Shown here: piece after piece, positions 1 through 9,614 of the stretch
Position numbering within the stretch: position 1 is the first letter of the stretch
Layout: each line of letters starts with the position of its first letter
Source: Fonticula alba
Taxonomy: Eukaryota; Opisthokonta; Rotosphaerida; Fonticulaceae
Length of the DNA stretch: 30,103 nucleotides
Reading direction: 5' to 3'
Assembly (NCBI RefSeq): GCF_000388065.1
Contig: NW_009242972.1
Span: 3,048,899-3,079,001 of the forward strand
Program-made: the position numbers and the translations under genes
Notes under the pieces: generated by a model
What the model was told of the DNA's origin: nothing
Seen by the model: the letters and a program-made list of their open reading frames with translations, nothing else
Databases searched by the model: none

Positions 1-413
1 CCCACATCCAGACATTTGCCCCCACCCCCGCATCCCATCGGTTTAGGTGGGAGTGAGTGTTCTCAACGCGCTAGCGCGGCCAGTTTGCCGCACCTTGCGC
101 GTGTACCGCCAATCATGCCTCCAATATATTGACCTTGAGAAATCGCACGCGGCGTGTGTGTGTCCCCCCCTTGCCCCGTCTTATGTGCGCGCATTACCGG
201 GCTTCGCCGGCTCGGGTGCGGCACGCATGCACATATATCTCGAGGGTCGCCAATGGACAAGCGAATGGACATGGACACATGTCCTGATCACACAGGACAG
301 CGGGGGTGTATTCTCAGCAGGCGTGAAAGAGGAACAGCGATCGAGACAGGGGGGGGGGGGGGGACGAAAGACATGGAAGAATGCATCGTGTTTTGTGGAA
401 AGACCAAGCGCTC
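1..413. other. 3' flank of glyoxalase gene, no gene seen
   Basis: No coding pattern or homology is recognisable here. The stretch lies downstream of the glyoxalase stop codon and contains a G15 homopolymer (349-363) and a small AT-rich patch near 110-145. Several open frames cross it, as is expected in GC-rich DNA, but none has convincing composition or splice context. Confidence 0.5.
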
Positions 414-1576
414 TCACATGGAGATCGGCAGATCGGGCTGGACGATCTCAATGGCATAACCGTCCGGGTCGTGGATGAAAGCCACACCCTTGATCATGCC
501 GTCATCCGGGCGCTTGGTGAACTTCACCTTGTGGTCGTCAAAGTGCTTGCAGGCAGCAGTCAGGTCGGGCACCGACAGGCAGAGGTGGCCTGAAGAGGCG
601 GACCCAGCCAGGAGGGGGGAGGGGCGAGGGGACGAAGGGCGGCAGTGGGGTGGCAGGAGAGGGTCAATGGCCTATCGGGGTCGGGGAGGGGGGACAATTC
701 AGAGGGAAGGGAAGAAGGAAAGCGAAGGACCCTCCACGCGCGGGCACATCCACCGAGTGAAGGAGGGGGAGGCGGGGAGGGGCTGGCAAGGAAAGGTACG
801 CACCAAAGCCGCGAGGCTCGGAGTTGCCACCATGGTAGCCCTTGAAGGACTCGTCGGACTCGGTGCCCCAGTTGCTGAATCCCGGAGTTAGGCCAATGGT
901 GGGAAGATCCTGTGCAGAGGCATGAAAAATGCGAGGGCCGGGAGGGGGAAGGGGGAGATCGACGTACTGGCACAGCTCCACGAGAGCCAGGCGCCCGAAC
1001 AGGAGCTTGAGCTTCTCCGGGGAGTTGTTCTCGGCCGCGCCGAAGCTCTGGTAAAGCTCGTACTCCTCATCCGTCACATGGCCCATGAAGTAGTTGGTGA
1101 ACTTGGCCATCTCGACATCCATCTTGTAAAGAAGGCTACAACCGAGCAGTGTTCCGGTAGAGAGAGAGAGAGAGCGGGAGAGAGCGGGAGAGAGCGGGAG
1201 AGAGCGGGAGAGAGCGGGAGAGAGCGGGAGAGAGGGCGCAAGATACATCGGGGTCAGACCTTGTCGCCCGATGCAGAGGATGAGGCTGGGGGGGCACAGG
1301 ACAGGCGTAGGGCGGCAGGAGGGAATGGACTGATGACGAGAGAAGGGCTGGTGACGCACCGCATGCCAAGAACCTCCTGGTAGAACTTCAGGGAGGGCTC
1401 CGGGTCGCGGACGCGGATCATGACTAGCGAGTGCAAAGGGGAGGGCAAATCGACGGACGAAAAAACAGTCAGAGTGGGCTCCAGGCGATGGCATCACATG
1501 CGGGATCGCCGCCGGCACAGAGGCGGCGAAGGGGAAACGCACCATGGTTGAGCTTGAAGCCAGAGGTAGCAGACAT
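414..1576 (-). CDS. GLO1: Glyoxalase I (lactoylglutathione lyase), five exons
   Basis: Converts the hemithioacetal of methylglyoxal and glutathione to S-lactoylglutathione, the first step of cytosolic methylglyoxal detoxification. Exons on the minus strand: 1576-1543, 1423-1360, 1135-968, 874-804 and 589-414. They join in phase to 170 residues, a normal length for a single-domain enzyme. Visible family blocks are LNHVMIRVRDPEPSLKFYQ near the N terminus, AKFTNYFMG, LVELCHNWGTESD, GNSEPRGFGHLCLSVPD and KGVAFIHDPDGYAIEIV. The four expected metal ligands are present: His in LNH (Gln in the human enzyme), Glu in LVEL, His in GFGH and Glu in IEIV. Exon 4 was placed at 874 because only that acceptor restores the His-Asn-Trp-Gly block; a CTAAC branch-like site lies just upstream of it. 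The start is the ATG at 1576, with only MSATSGFK before the domain and no targeting signal. All four donors are GTGCGT or GTACGT. Confidence 0.95.
1171..1230. repeat. 10-bp tandem repeat in glyoxalase intron 2
   Basis: Six perfect copies of AGAGCGGGAG, preceded by an (AG)n stretch (1159-1170). The array lies inside the second intron of the glyoxalase gene, close to its 3' splice site, so on the transcribed strand it is a pyrimidine-rich CTCCCGCTCT array that may serve as, or lie beside, the polypyrimidine tract. Confidence 0.9.
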
Positions 1577-2091
1577 GGTGAGTAGTAGGGGAGGGGGGAT
1601 ATGACAACCGCAACGAGGGCCGACAGGGAGGGGACAGGAGGAGACGAAAGCACACAGCAAGATGGAGGGCTCTGGCAAAATGACCGGGAGAAGTTGCATG
1701 TCGAGCGCCTCCTTATATCCCGGCGCCCGGCAGATCTCGCCGAGGCGTGACTGATGGCGCAGCCCCCGCCCCCCGTCCCCCGTTCCCTGTCCCGCGGCAT
1801 CAGACCCCACCATCGTGGGATTACGCCGAACCACACCGCAGGGGGCCCACCACCCCAGATGGCCGGGTGTGTCACCGCCGTGGGCACCCCGCTTAGTCTC
1901 CCACCCCCCCCGCCCCCTGCCCGATCAGCCACGAACCACCTAGAACGCCCAGCACAGAGAACGATGGGGTGGTCATGTGGTTTGTTTGGGATCACGCCGG
2001 TCTCTTGGTAAGAGACTCCTGTCACGCACTCACGGGACCATGCATGTGGGGACGCCATGCCAGCCCGGGCGAGGAAGAGCGCCGATCGGAA
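1577..2091. other. Intergenic: glyoxalase 5' flank / Rad60-like 3' flank
   Basis: No gene is supported. The two flanking genes run head-to-tail on the minus strand, so this stretch must hold the 3' end of the Rad60-like transcript and the promoter of glyoxalase. The only distinct element is a TATA-like site near 1711-1720, listed separately. Confidence 0.5.
1711..1720 (-). promoter_or_regulatory. TATA-like element upstream of glyoxalase
   Basis: On the minus strand the sequence reads GGATATAAGG inside otherwise GC-rich DNA, about 135-145 bases before the glyoxalase ATG. Position and sequence fit a TATA-type core promoter with a long leader. This is inference; no transcript start is visible. 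Confidence 0.35.
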
Positions 2092-3740
2092 TCAAACCCC
2101 GCCGTCGCCGCCGCCGCCGCCGCCAGTAAGCACCACATCCACGATGTCCTCGTCCTCGATGTCCAGCGAGGCGGGGGTCTCCTCCGGGGAGAGTACCTCC
2201 CCATCAAAGCGCAGGGATATCCCCTGGGCGTGGGGGAAATCCACCTCAAGGAGTTGAGAGATCAGATCGGCGACCGTGGCATTCTGGGAGGATAGGCGTG
2301 TGTGTGTGTGTGCGCGACGTGGGGCGCATGGGCAAATGACGATGTCAGTGTCCTGCCTGTGCTGGCGCATGCGAATAAAGGATCACAGAGGGGCGGGGCC
2401 GAGGGAACATGGGGGGGGGAGGAAGTCACACGTACTCGTGACACGCGCTTGGTGATGGAGGCCCGAGTGGCGGAGTTGAAGCGCAAGAGGACGGTCTCCT
2501 CCTCGGCAAAGGCCGTCAAGCTCAAGAGATCATCCAACAGGGGCGACGGCCCGGTGGCCGAGTGATCAGCAGCCTGCCCGGCAGACGATGGAGAGGATGC
2601 CGAGCCCGGGGCCATCCCCCCGGGCTTCGGGGACAGGTCGCCGCCCATGGGCTCCAGGGCCAGGGGCGACTGGCTATCCGCGGCATCGGCCTCCTCGTCG
2701 GATGTCAACAGGTTGACAATCGACTCGGCCCAGGCCAGGGAAAACATGCCGGTCTCCGGGACGGCCGGCGGCTCGGGCAACGGGCCCCGAGGACCGGGCG
2801 AAGCCCCGTGCTTCGTGTCGGGGGATGTCTGCCCATCGGGAGCTTCGAAGGCGCTCTTGCCCTCGGCCGATGAGGGGTTGGTCAGCTGGACGATGGCCGG
2901 CAGATCGGACTGCTGGCCGCGCAATGCCTCGGCCGTGGGCCAGTAGGGGTATGGAGCGACCAGCAGCTCCACGGGCGAAGGCAGCCCCGGCTGGCTGGGG
3001 TCCGGGATCATGCCGATCATAAAGGGATACATGCTGGGGTTGAGCCGGCGCCCGCGCCAGAAAAAGTAAAGACCGCCGATGGCCGACCGGTCGAGCTTCG
3101 GGCCCGGCCCATCCGGGCTGCCCGGGTCCGTGACGCGCTGTGGCAGGAGCGACAGATCCAGATCGGCCGACAGGCCCAGGGGTGTTTGCCCGCACGCGCG
3201 CCCGTACGCCGCGAAGGGCAGCGACAGAGGCTCGACAGTCGACCCGTCGACCGTGCGCACCGGCAGCGTCGGCGCCGGGGGGACCTTCCCGCGGAACGGC
3301 TCCAGCAGCGGGGCCAGCGGGGCCGGGGCGATGTTGATGATCAGGCGCCGACCGCGCAGGCGCATGGTCTCGGTGCCGGTGGACGAGAAGACCGACGAGG
3401 AGGCGCCGCTGTCGCCGCCACTCGAACCGAGGTATCGCTCGGACGTGGCACGCAGCTTGGCCACGGACTCCTGCAGGGTGGGCTGCCGGCCGGCGTACCG
3501 GTGGCTGCTGTAATTCGAGGGGTGATACTCGTCGCTCGGGCTGGGAGACCGCCGACGACGGGAGCGGGTCGATGAAATCGCCGGAGGTGCTGCCTCGGCC
3601 CCGGCCGGCATGGGGGCTGCCGCGGCCGCGCTCGCATGCCGGGACCCGGGGCGGCGGAGCCGGGCTGTGGCCACCTGACGCCGGTCCCCCTCCTCATCGG
3701 AGGAGGAATCGACGAGATCGATGACATCGGGCCCGGCCAT
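2092..3740 (-). CDS. Rad60/Esc2/NIP45-like protein: N-terminal SIM, two SUMO-like domains
   Basis: Exons 3740-2436 and 2283-2092 join in phase (donor GTACGT) to 498 residues. Residues 5-17 read DVIDLVDSSSDEE, a textbook SUMO-interacting motif followed by acidic and serine residues, almost the same as the SIM of PIAS proteins. A second SIM-like segment, IVNLLTSDEE, lies at 341-350. Residues about 125-265 look like a first, loop-expanded ubiquitin-fold domain (LYFFWRGRRLNPSMYPFMIGM resembles the beta3-to-loop block). Residues about 414-487 form a clear SUMO-like domain (ATVADLISQL, then GISLRFDGEVLSPEETPASL, then EDEDIVDVVL). SIMs followed by tandem SUMO-like domains are the Rad60/Esc2/NIP45 layout; that family works in genome stability with the SUMO machinery in the nucleus. 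The C terminus is Gly-rich but ends GGDGGV, with no processing Gly-Gly end, so this is not SUMO itself. The region between the domains is Pro/Ser-rich and probably disordered. The family call is confident; the exact orthologue is not. Confidence 0.82.
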
Positions 3741-3999
3741 GTTGGCGAGACGGAGGCACTCCGGCTCGGGGAGGGCGCGCGCGCGCGCGGGAGGGCGAGG
3801 GACCGTGGCGAGAGCCTTCGAGACGCCGGTGGGGGGGGGGGCAGAGGGGGGCGGGGGAATGGCAGGCGAAAGAAAAGGAAGGAGGAGAGCACGAGCAAGG
3901 GAGGGGGGGGGGAGGTGGGGGCAGGAATCAAACTGCCCGGGCCCTTGGGCGCGCCGGGTGCGGGCTGGTGACCGAAAAAAAGGGCGCCCGCCGGTTGGC

Positions 4000-4009
4000 G
4001 CGCATGCGC
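4000..4009. promoter_or_regulatory. GCGCATGCGC palindrome, copy 1 (NRF1-like core)
   Basis: Perfect palindrome that matches the core recognised by NRF1-type factors in animals (established for that family). Whether such a factor exists here is unknown. It pairs with an identical copy 119 bases downstream. Confidence 0.4.
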
Positions 4010-4118
4010 TGGCACCTCTCCTTCCGGTGGGAGTGCCTGGTGGTGGAAATAAAAACAGCTCCCTGAAAGGGCAGGGGCACCTGGGCGCGATATTTTTATA
4101 TTACCGACAATATTGAGC

Positions 4119-4128
4119 GCGCATGCGC
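4119..4128. promoter_or_regulatory. GCGCATGCGC palindrome, copy 2
   Basis: Second identical palindrome, immediately beside the AT-rich core (TATTTTTATATTA at 4090-4102, then ACAATATT), in the same divergent intergenic region. Two identical 10-bp palindromes within about 130 bases suggest a functional element rather than chance. Confidence 0.4.
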
Positions 4129-4567
4129 CTTCGCACACGCTTTCATGTCTCGGGTCAAGGACCTCACTGAAGGACTTGTTTCCCCCCCCCCCCCCTTGGG
4201 GCCCTCCAGGGGCTTTCGGCGCAACAGACTGACCCCGGCCCGGGAGGAGCGCCGCAAGCAGGGGCAGATTCTGCCGAGGAATGCGTCCGCCTTGCCCCCC
4301 CCCCCCCCCCCCCCCCCCCCCGGCCCCCAGGCCCGTGGCCAGGGCGGGACCGCGTCAGCCGGCCCCCCCTCCGGGCGAGGGCTGCGATCGATCTTGAGGG
4401 GGGGATCAACCCGACCCTTCGTGGGGGCTTTTTCGGCCGGCGCAGGACCGGCGCCCCTGCGGCCCGGGGCGGCGACATCCCGCTCCTCCCCTTCCGCGAT
4501 TGATACACTTCGCTCCCCCTTTCCCTTTCCCCGTCTTTCTCCGCCCTCCTCCCTTCGACGCATCATC

Positions 4568-7500
4568 ATGTCCTGGGGCTCTGAACTCTGGGTGCGTGGT
4601 TCCCCCCTCCTCCGGGAAATGGCCGGATGCCCGCCTGCATGTGCCATCTCTGTGGTTCCCCGCCGCACTCAGCACAGCGCTGCTGCTGTGGACCTGTTCT
4701 TCCTTCTCTTCCTCTCTCTCTCTCTCTCCCGTCTTTCTGGCCCTGACGCCTGTTCTCCCTGCCACACGCAAAACAGGACAAGTTCCGCGAGCTGGACCAG
4801 GTGACCAAGGAGAACTCCGACTCGGTCAGCAGCTTCGTGGACTTCCTCCGGAAGAAGGCTGCCCTGGACCTGGAATACTCGCGCGGTCTGCAGAAGCTGA
4901 CCAAGGCCACCCTATCGATGGGCGTCTTCTGCGGGGAGGCTGTAACCATGACGCCCGGGTCCTCCGGCGGCTCGAGCTCCTTCGGGTCTTTCGGCCTTGG
5001 GCAGTCATCGAGCTCCGGATCGACCAACCCCAAGTCGCGCATCACTTCGCGCATTGACGAATTCCGCAGCACGACGTGCGTATTTGGGTGCATCTGCATG
5101 TGCACACCCACCCACATGCACGATGCATGCCGTCGGCTCCACTCACAAGCTCCCTGACTGACATGCGCCCTGTCTCCAATGGTCCCGCGCTCGGTTAGCT
5201 CCCTGTCGACCGCGCTGCGGTCCATGCTGCAGGAGACCTACGAGGCGGCCACCTGCATCGAAAGCCACTCGATCACGCTCAATGACGAGGCTGCCGACCT
5301 GAGCGCCAAGCTCCTGAAGGATATTGAGGCCCAGCGCAAGTCGGTGCGTTTGTCCCTCCCCCCCTCCCCCCTCGGTGTTGCTGGTCACATCTCGCCCTAT
5401 TTTTCTCCTGCGCTCAGACTGACTCCTCACCCCATGTGTCTTGCCTCCGGCCTGTTGCAGATCAACAATGAGTATGACTCCAAGAAGACTGAGCTTCAGA
5501 AGAACATCAAGCAGCTGGAAACCTACCAGAAGAACTACCACTCGGTGGCCAAGGAGGCTGACCGCGCACTCGCTGCCTTCGAAAAGGTGGAAAAGGACCT
5601 GAAGTCTTCGAAGTCCGAGCTGGAGAAGGTTCGCCGCCGGTGCCATCTCACCGTCCACACTTGCGTTCCCCTGCTGTGGCCGCTCACCCCCCTTCTCTTT
5701 GCTTCCCTTCTCGTCTTCTCTGCGCTCTTTTGCCGGCCATCCCTCCCCTCTCCCTGGCCCTTTGTCTTCCTCGGCTCCTGCCTCGGTGCAGGCTACCGCG
5801 GCCTACCGTGCTCAAACGGAGAAGCTTCGAAATGCCGAGGAGTCGTACGCCTTCATCCTGGAGAAGACCAACCAGCACCAGACCCGACACTACCGCGAGG
5901 AGATCCCCAACATCATCAACAGCATCCAGCAGCTGGAGATCGACCGGATCCTGCGCCTGCGCGAGGCCATCCTCCTCTACTCGGATTCGTATCTGCTCCA
6001 GGCACCGAAGATCGTCACTGCCTTCGAGAATATTGCCCTGCTGGCCGGGTCCATCGACGCGGCATCCGATTGCCAGGTACGCCACCGGGGCCCACCTCCG
6101 GCCCCCCCGTGTGAACCGGCCTTAGTGTCTTCGGTCCTCTCCGCCTCCTGACTGTGGTGAGCTTTCGCCCTTTGTCTGCCCCCCTCTCCGCCTCTGCCCT
6201 CCTCCGGTGCAGATCTATATCGACGCCTTCGCCTCGGGCGGCGCATACCCGCCGGACATGGTGTTCGTGCCGCACCGCGTGGGCGCCCCCACGCCGGACT
6301 CCTTTGTGGCCTTCTCCTCGATCGGTGCCGATCGCCTGGGCCCCGACGCGGCTCCCGGCTCCGGCGGGCCCTCCGGCACGGCGGCATGCTCTTCGACGGC
6401 CGACTTGACCCCGGCCACCAAGCGCTGGATCGACTTCGCCGACCATCCCCTTTGGATGGACCCGGCCTCCGGGATCGTCACGCCGGAGGAGCAGGCCGAC
6501 ATCTTGCGTGATGAGGTGGCCCGCACGCACTTGGAACTGATCTCGCTGGAGAAGGCCCGCTGGGCCCTGCTTGACCTGCTGGTCGAGTCGTCAAAGCGGG
6601 TGCGTGCTGCTATTCCCACCGTCCCTGGAGGGCGTTCGCCGGGGGTTCGCCACTGGCCCAGGTCCCGCGGAGGGCGTCCACCGGGCTCCTGTTCTTTGGG
6701 TCTACTTTCTCCCTCCTTCGCCCTTTCCCTCTGCCCCCCCCCCCCCCCCCCGGCCGTGCCATGTTTTGACACTCAGCCTCCACTCCCCCCCTCTTCCACA
6801 TACGCGCATACGCCCCTACACCCAGGGCGACCCCTCTCCCTCGGTGCCGGTGCCCAATTCACATGGCACCCAGTTGCTCTCCTCGCGTCTGGAGGACATT
6901 GAGGAGCAAATTGACTCCTTCACCACGGAGCTCTACCGGTGCCAGTGCTTCTTGGCGGCGCTGGCTGGGACCCGGCCGCCGGATGGTCCCATGAGCCCGG
7001 AGGAGCGCCGGCAGCTGACGCTGGCCTCATCGCAGCACCACCTTCCGGCGGCCTCGGTCCATGGGCCAGGCACCAGCGACGCGTACCTTCACTCGGCTGC
7101 CGCCCACAAGACGGCGGTCATGGGGTCCGGATTGCGGGGGCTCCAGGGCACCGGCAACCGGGGCTACATGACGATCGCCACGCACTCGACGTCGGGGCAG
7201 GCCGGGGCCATGCACCGGGGGGCCACCACCGGCGGCGGCTACACCGCGGGCGGCCTTGCCGGAGGCGGGGGCCCTGCGCGCGTGGTGGTCTCGGTGGGCT
7301 TGAACTCGGGCCACGGATCTGACGGCGGGACCTCCTTCTCGCCGCCGCCCTCGCCCGGGAACACCGGGGCCTCCTCGCACCACAAGCACTCGAATTCCGG
7401 CGGGCCGCTGCGCGACGTGCTGACCGACCTGCACACCCTCACCCCGGCGGTCCGGGCATATGGTGCGTATCCCAGCCCCCCCCCCCCCCCCCACGTGGCC

Positions 7501-7799
7501 ATGTTGTTCCCCTTCCCTTGGCTGGGGCTGTTGCTGACTGCCATTCCCACCTGGCTTCCCCCTCCTTTGCGGGATGCCCCACAGCTGTCATGAGTTGTGA
7601 CTTTGTGTTGCCCAACTCGGGCCACAGCTTGTCCGCGGGCTCCGTCTTGGAAATTGTCAGCCTGTTGGATGAGAGCGGGGCCGAGCTGCCGGTCGAGCTG
7701 CCGAACTTTGATGTGGCTGCCACCTTCCTGGTGCGCACTGGCTTCCCGGAGAGTTCGGTCGTGCATCAGATCCCGGCGTCGGTGGTCCACTGTGTGTGA
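4568..7799 (+). CDS. CIP4/FBP17-like F-BAR protein with HR1 and degenerate SH3-like end, eight exons
   Basis: Exons 4568-4591, 4777-5075, 5199-5343, 5461-5628, 5792-6076, 6213-6599, 6826-7462 and 7585-7799 join in phase to 719 residues. The start MSWGSELWDKF is the classic first helix of CIP4/FBP17/Toca-1 F-BAR domains. The domain runs to about residue 315 and includes the family-typical block EEIPNIINSIQQLEIDRI. Such domains dimerise into curved rods that bind and bend membrane at endocytic and actin-assembly sites. A Ser/Gly-rich insertion lies at about 62-100 in the first-to-second helix region. Residues about 398-484 look like an HR1 coiled coil (QADILRDEVARTHLELISLEKAR, then LSSRLEDIEEQIDSFTTELYR), which binds Cdc42-type GTPases in this family. 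A His/Gly/Ser-rich linker follows. The last exon (about 648-719) resembles an SH3 fold with its aromatic signature eroded. The domain order is the CIP4 family's; the degenerate SH3 is inference. All seven donors carry C at +4. Confidence 0.9.
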
Positions 7800-8132
7800 G
7801 GGGATCGCCCCTTCGCGTGCGCCGTCCTGTGCCTCGCCCTCTCTCTCTCTCTCTCTCGTCCCCTCTCCCCTTTGTATTTCCCTGCCCCCTTGCTCCTTTC
7901 TCCCCTCCCTGCTTTTCTCTCTCTCTCTCTCTCTCTCTCCTCGCTTTCTGGCTCATGTGCTTGAAAAACCGGTGTCTTTCCAGCCTTCTGTTCGGTCGCT
8001 TTTCGCACCAGGCGCGGCGTCGGCCTACCGCGTGTATTCCCCCGCTCTCGGGTCGCCTGCCCCTGCCCGGTTGCATGCGCGCCCCCGCGCGCAGGGGGGG
8101 GGGGGGGGGGGGGGAGGGGGACGGACCGGCAT
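7800..8132. other. Convergent intergenic region, pyrimidine tracts and G21 run
   Basis: Lies between the stop codons of the F-BAR gene (+) and the DHHC gene (-), so it holds both 3' ends. It contains (CT)n tracts at 7840-7857 and 7918-7938 and a G21 homopolymer at 8094-8114 just below the DHHC stop. No AATAAA signal is visible on either strand and no further gene is seen. Confidence 0.6.
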
Positions 8133-9614
8133 CTAGCTACAGCAGATGGTCAAAAGCGAGGCCGGGTAGGTCCCATCGGGCCCGGGCGCGGGAATGTGCA
8201 TGGTATAGGGAGCTGGGCGCATTGGCAGGGCCGGAGGGATCCACATCAGTGTGGCTGTGTAAGAGTGGGGCAAAGAGAAGGAGGAAGGAGGCCCTGATGG
8301 GCCCCCTTGCCACATCGGCGGTGGCGTGGGTTCTCGTGGCGGATGAATCGGGCGCACCACTGGATCCGGGTCGCCAGAAGTCCAGGCAGTTTCGGAATAT
8401 CCCCCTATCGAAGGGCAGCACGCCATCTGGCACGGCCTTCATGTATGGCACGCGCTCTGGGGGGGGGGGGAGGGGGACATGCGACGGGAGGAGAAGCACC
8501 ACCACGCCATGGGGCCGATCGTCAGTAGGAGGGTGGAAAAGGAAAGAAGGAGAGCAGGCAGAGGGGGCCCAGGAACAGGTGGCAAGCACGCACGCGACGC
8601 ATGCTCCCAGGTTGTCTGCGCCGTGGCGGCCAGGAAGAGATGGAAGAAAAATAGCCCAGACACCAGGACCCCGAAGACCAAGACCAGTCCGAATAGGGCC
8701 AGGGTCAGGTAGTTGGAAAGGACCCAGGCCATGGCGTAACTGGGCCCGGCCAGGTCCTCCACACGGAAGAGGCGTCGCAAGACCAGCCGGCCGAACGACC
8801 CGGGCGGCTGGAGCATCGCCGCCAAGAAGGGCAACAACTGCAGGAGCATGGTCCCTAGCAGAGCGCAGAAGATCAAGAAACTCGGGTGATTGGCCTGGCC
8901 CACGCAGTTGCCGATGAAGGAGCAGTGGTGATCGAAGCGCCGGACGCAGCGCCGGCAAGACCGGCAGTGCCGGGCGCGCAGGGGCATCGGCGACTGGCAG
9001 GGCTCACAAAAAGAGACATCCAGGGCCGGAGCCAAGCCCGAGACCACATGGGCCGGGAGCAGGGGCGATGCCCCGGCTGGGGAGGCCCGGTGCCGGGCCA
9101 TCCGATTGGCCCGGAGCCAGACCTTCAGTCGGACCGGCAGCAGGCGCCGGACCCGGCGGGCGAGCCATTGGCCAGCCGCAACCAGCGGCCGCGCGAATAC
9201 CCAGCCCGATCGAGCCACGGATGGGGGCCCGTCCGGGGCCCTGGAGGGGGGGGCTTTGGCCAGGAGCACCTCCGGACCGGGGGCCGTGAATCCCGGATCG
9301 GAGTGAAGCAGCACGAAGTAGTGCCCCGCGCAGAGGCCCATGTGCAAATGCAGGTACATCGTGTAGGTGGAGCCTCGGTCGAAGAAGGAGGACCCGCAGT
9401 AAAAGGCATACAGGAGCCCGAGGAGGTGGGCCGCCACGTAGAAAGTGGCCGCGGCGGCCGGATTATGCACCAGCTTCTCGCCAGTGATCTCCAGCTCCTC
9501 CGTGGCCAGGGGATCCTCCCTGGCTGGCGGTGAGCCCGGCCGGCGGGCATAAAACTGCCTCAGGGTATCCTGGTATTGGGAGTGGATTTGCCGCTCGGCA
9601 TCGGGAGAGATCAT
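8133..9614 (-). CDS. DHHC-type protein S-acyltransferase (palmitoyltransferase), three exons
   Basis: Attaches palmitate to cysteines of membrane-associated proteins, acting in Golgi/ER or endosomal membranes. Exons 9614-8594, 8456-8358 and 8254-8133 join in phase to 413 residues. Two hydrophobic segments (about 54-73 and 86-104) precede HSDPGF, the family DPG motif. The Cys-rich zinc-binding domain runs from about 203 to 243 ([23 protein letters not shown]), with catalytic Cys at about 231. Two further membrane segments follow (about 246-267 and 300-330). The TTxE motif is QTTWEH (about 333-338), and PFDRGIFRN after the first intron resembles the ZDHHC12-like C-terminal block. The usual DHHCPW is DHHCSF here. 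The second intron is supported by a long pyrimidine tract before its AG and by phase; if it is retained, the reading frame ends near 8137 with a different tail. C-terminal Cys residues (TICCS) could themselves be acylated. Enzyme class certain; nearest family member less so. Confidence 0.93.

Larger units (their letters stand above)
3741..4567. promoter_or_regulatory. Divergent promoter region between Rad60-like and F-BAR genes
   Basis: An 827-base stretch between two divergently oriented genes with no supportable coding region. It contains two perfect GCGCATGCGC palindromes (4000-4009 and 4119-4128), an AT-rich TATA-like core around 4090-4114 between them, C-homopolymers (about 4183-4195 and 4295-4321) and a pyrimidine-rich leader before the F-BAR start. 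The arrangement suits a shared bidirectional promoter. Confidence 0.5.

Noticed and set aside
1-60. Telomere repeat at the left edge
   Set aside because: The bases do not form a tandem telomeric unit; only isolated C-runs are present.
664-2058. Single long minus-strand frame of 464 codons over glyoxalase
   Set aside because: It is a read-through of one glyoxalase exon and two introns; the spliced five-exon model restores every conserved block.
2374-2382. AATAAA polyadenylation signal near 2375
   Set aside because: It is on the plus strand inside the intron of a minus-strand gene, so it cannot serve that transcript.
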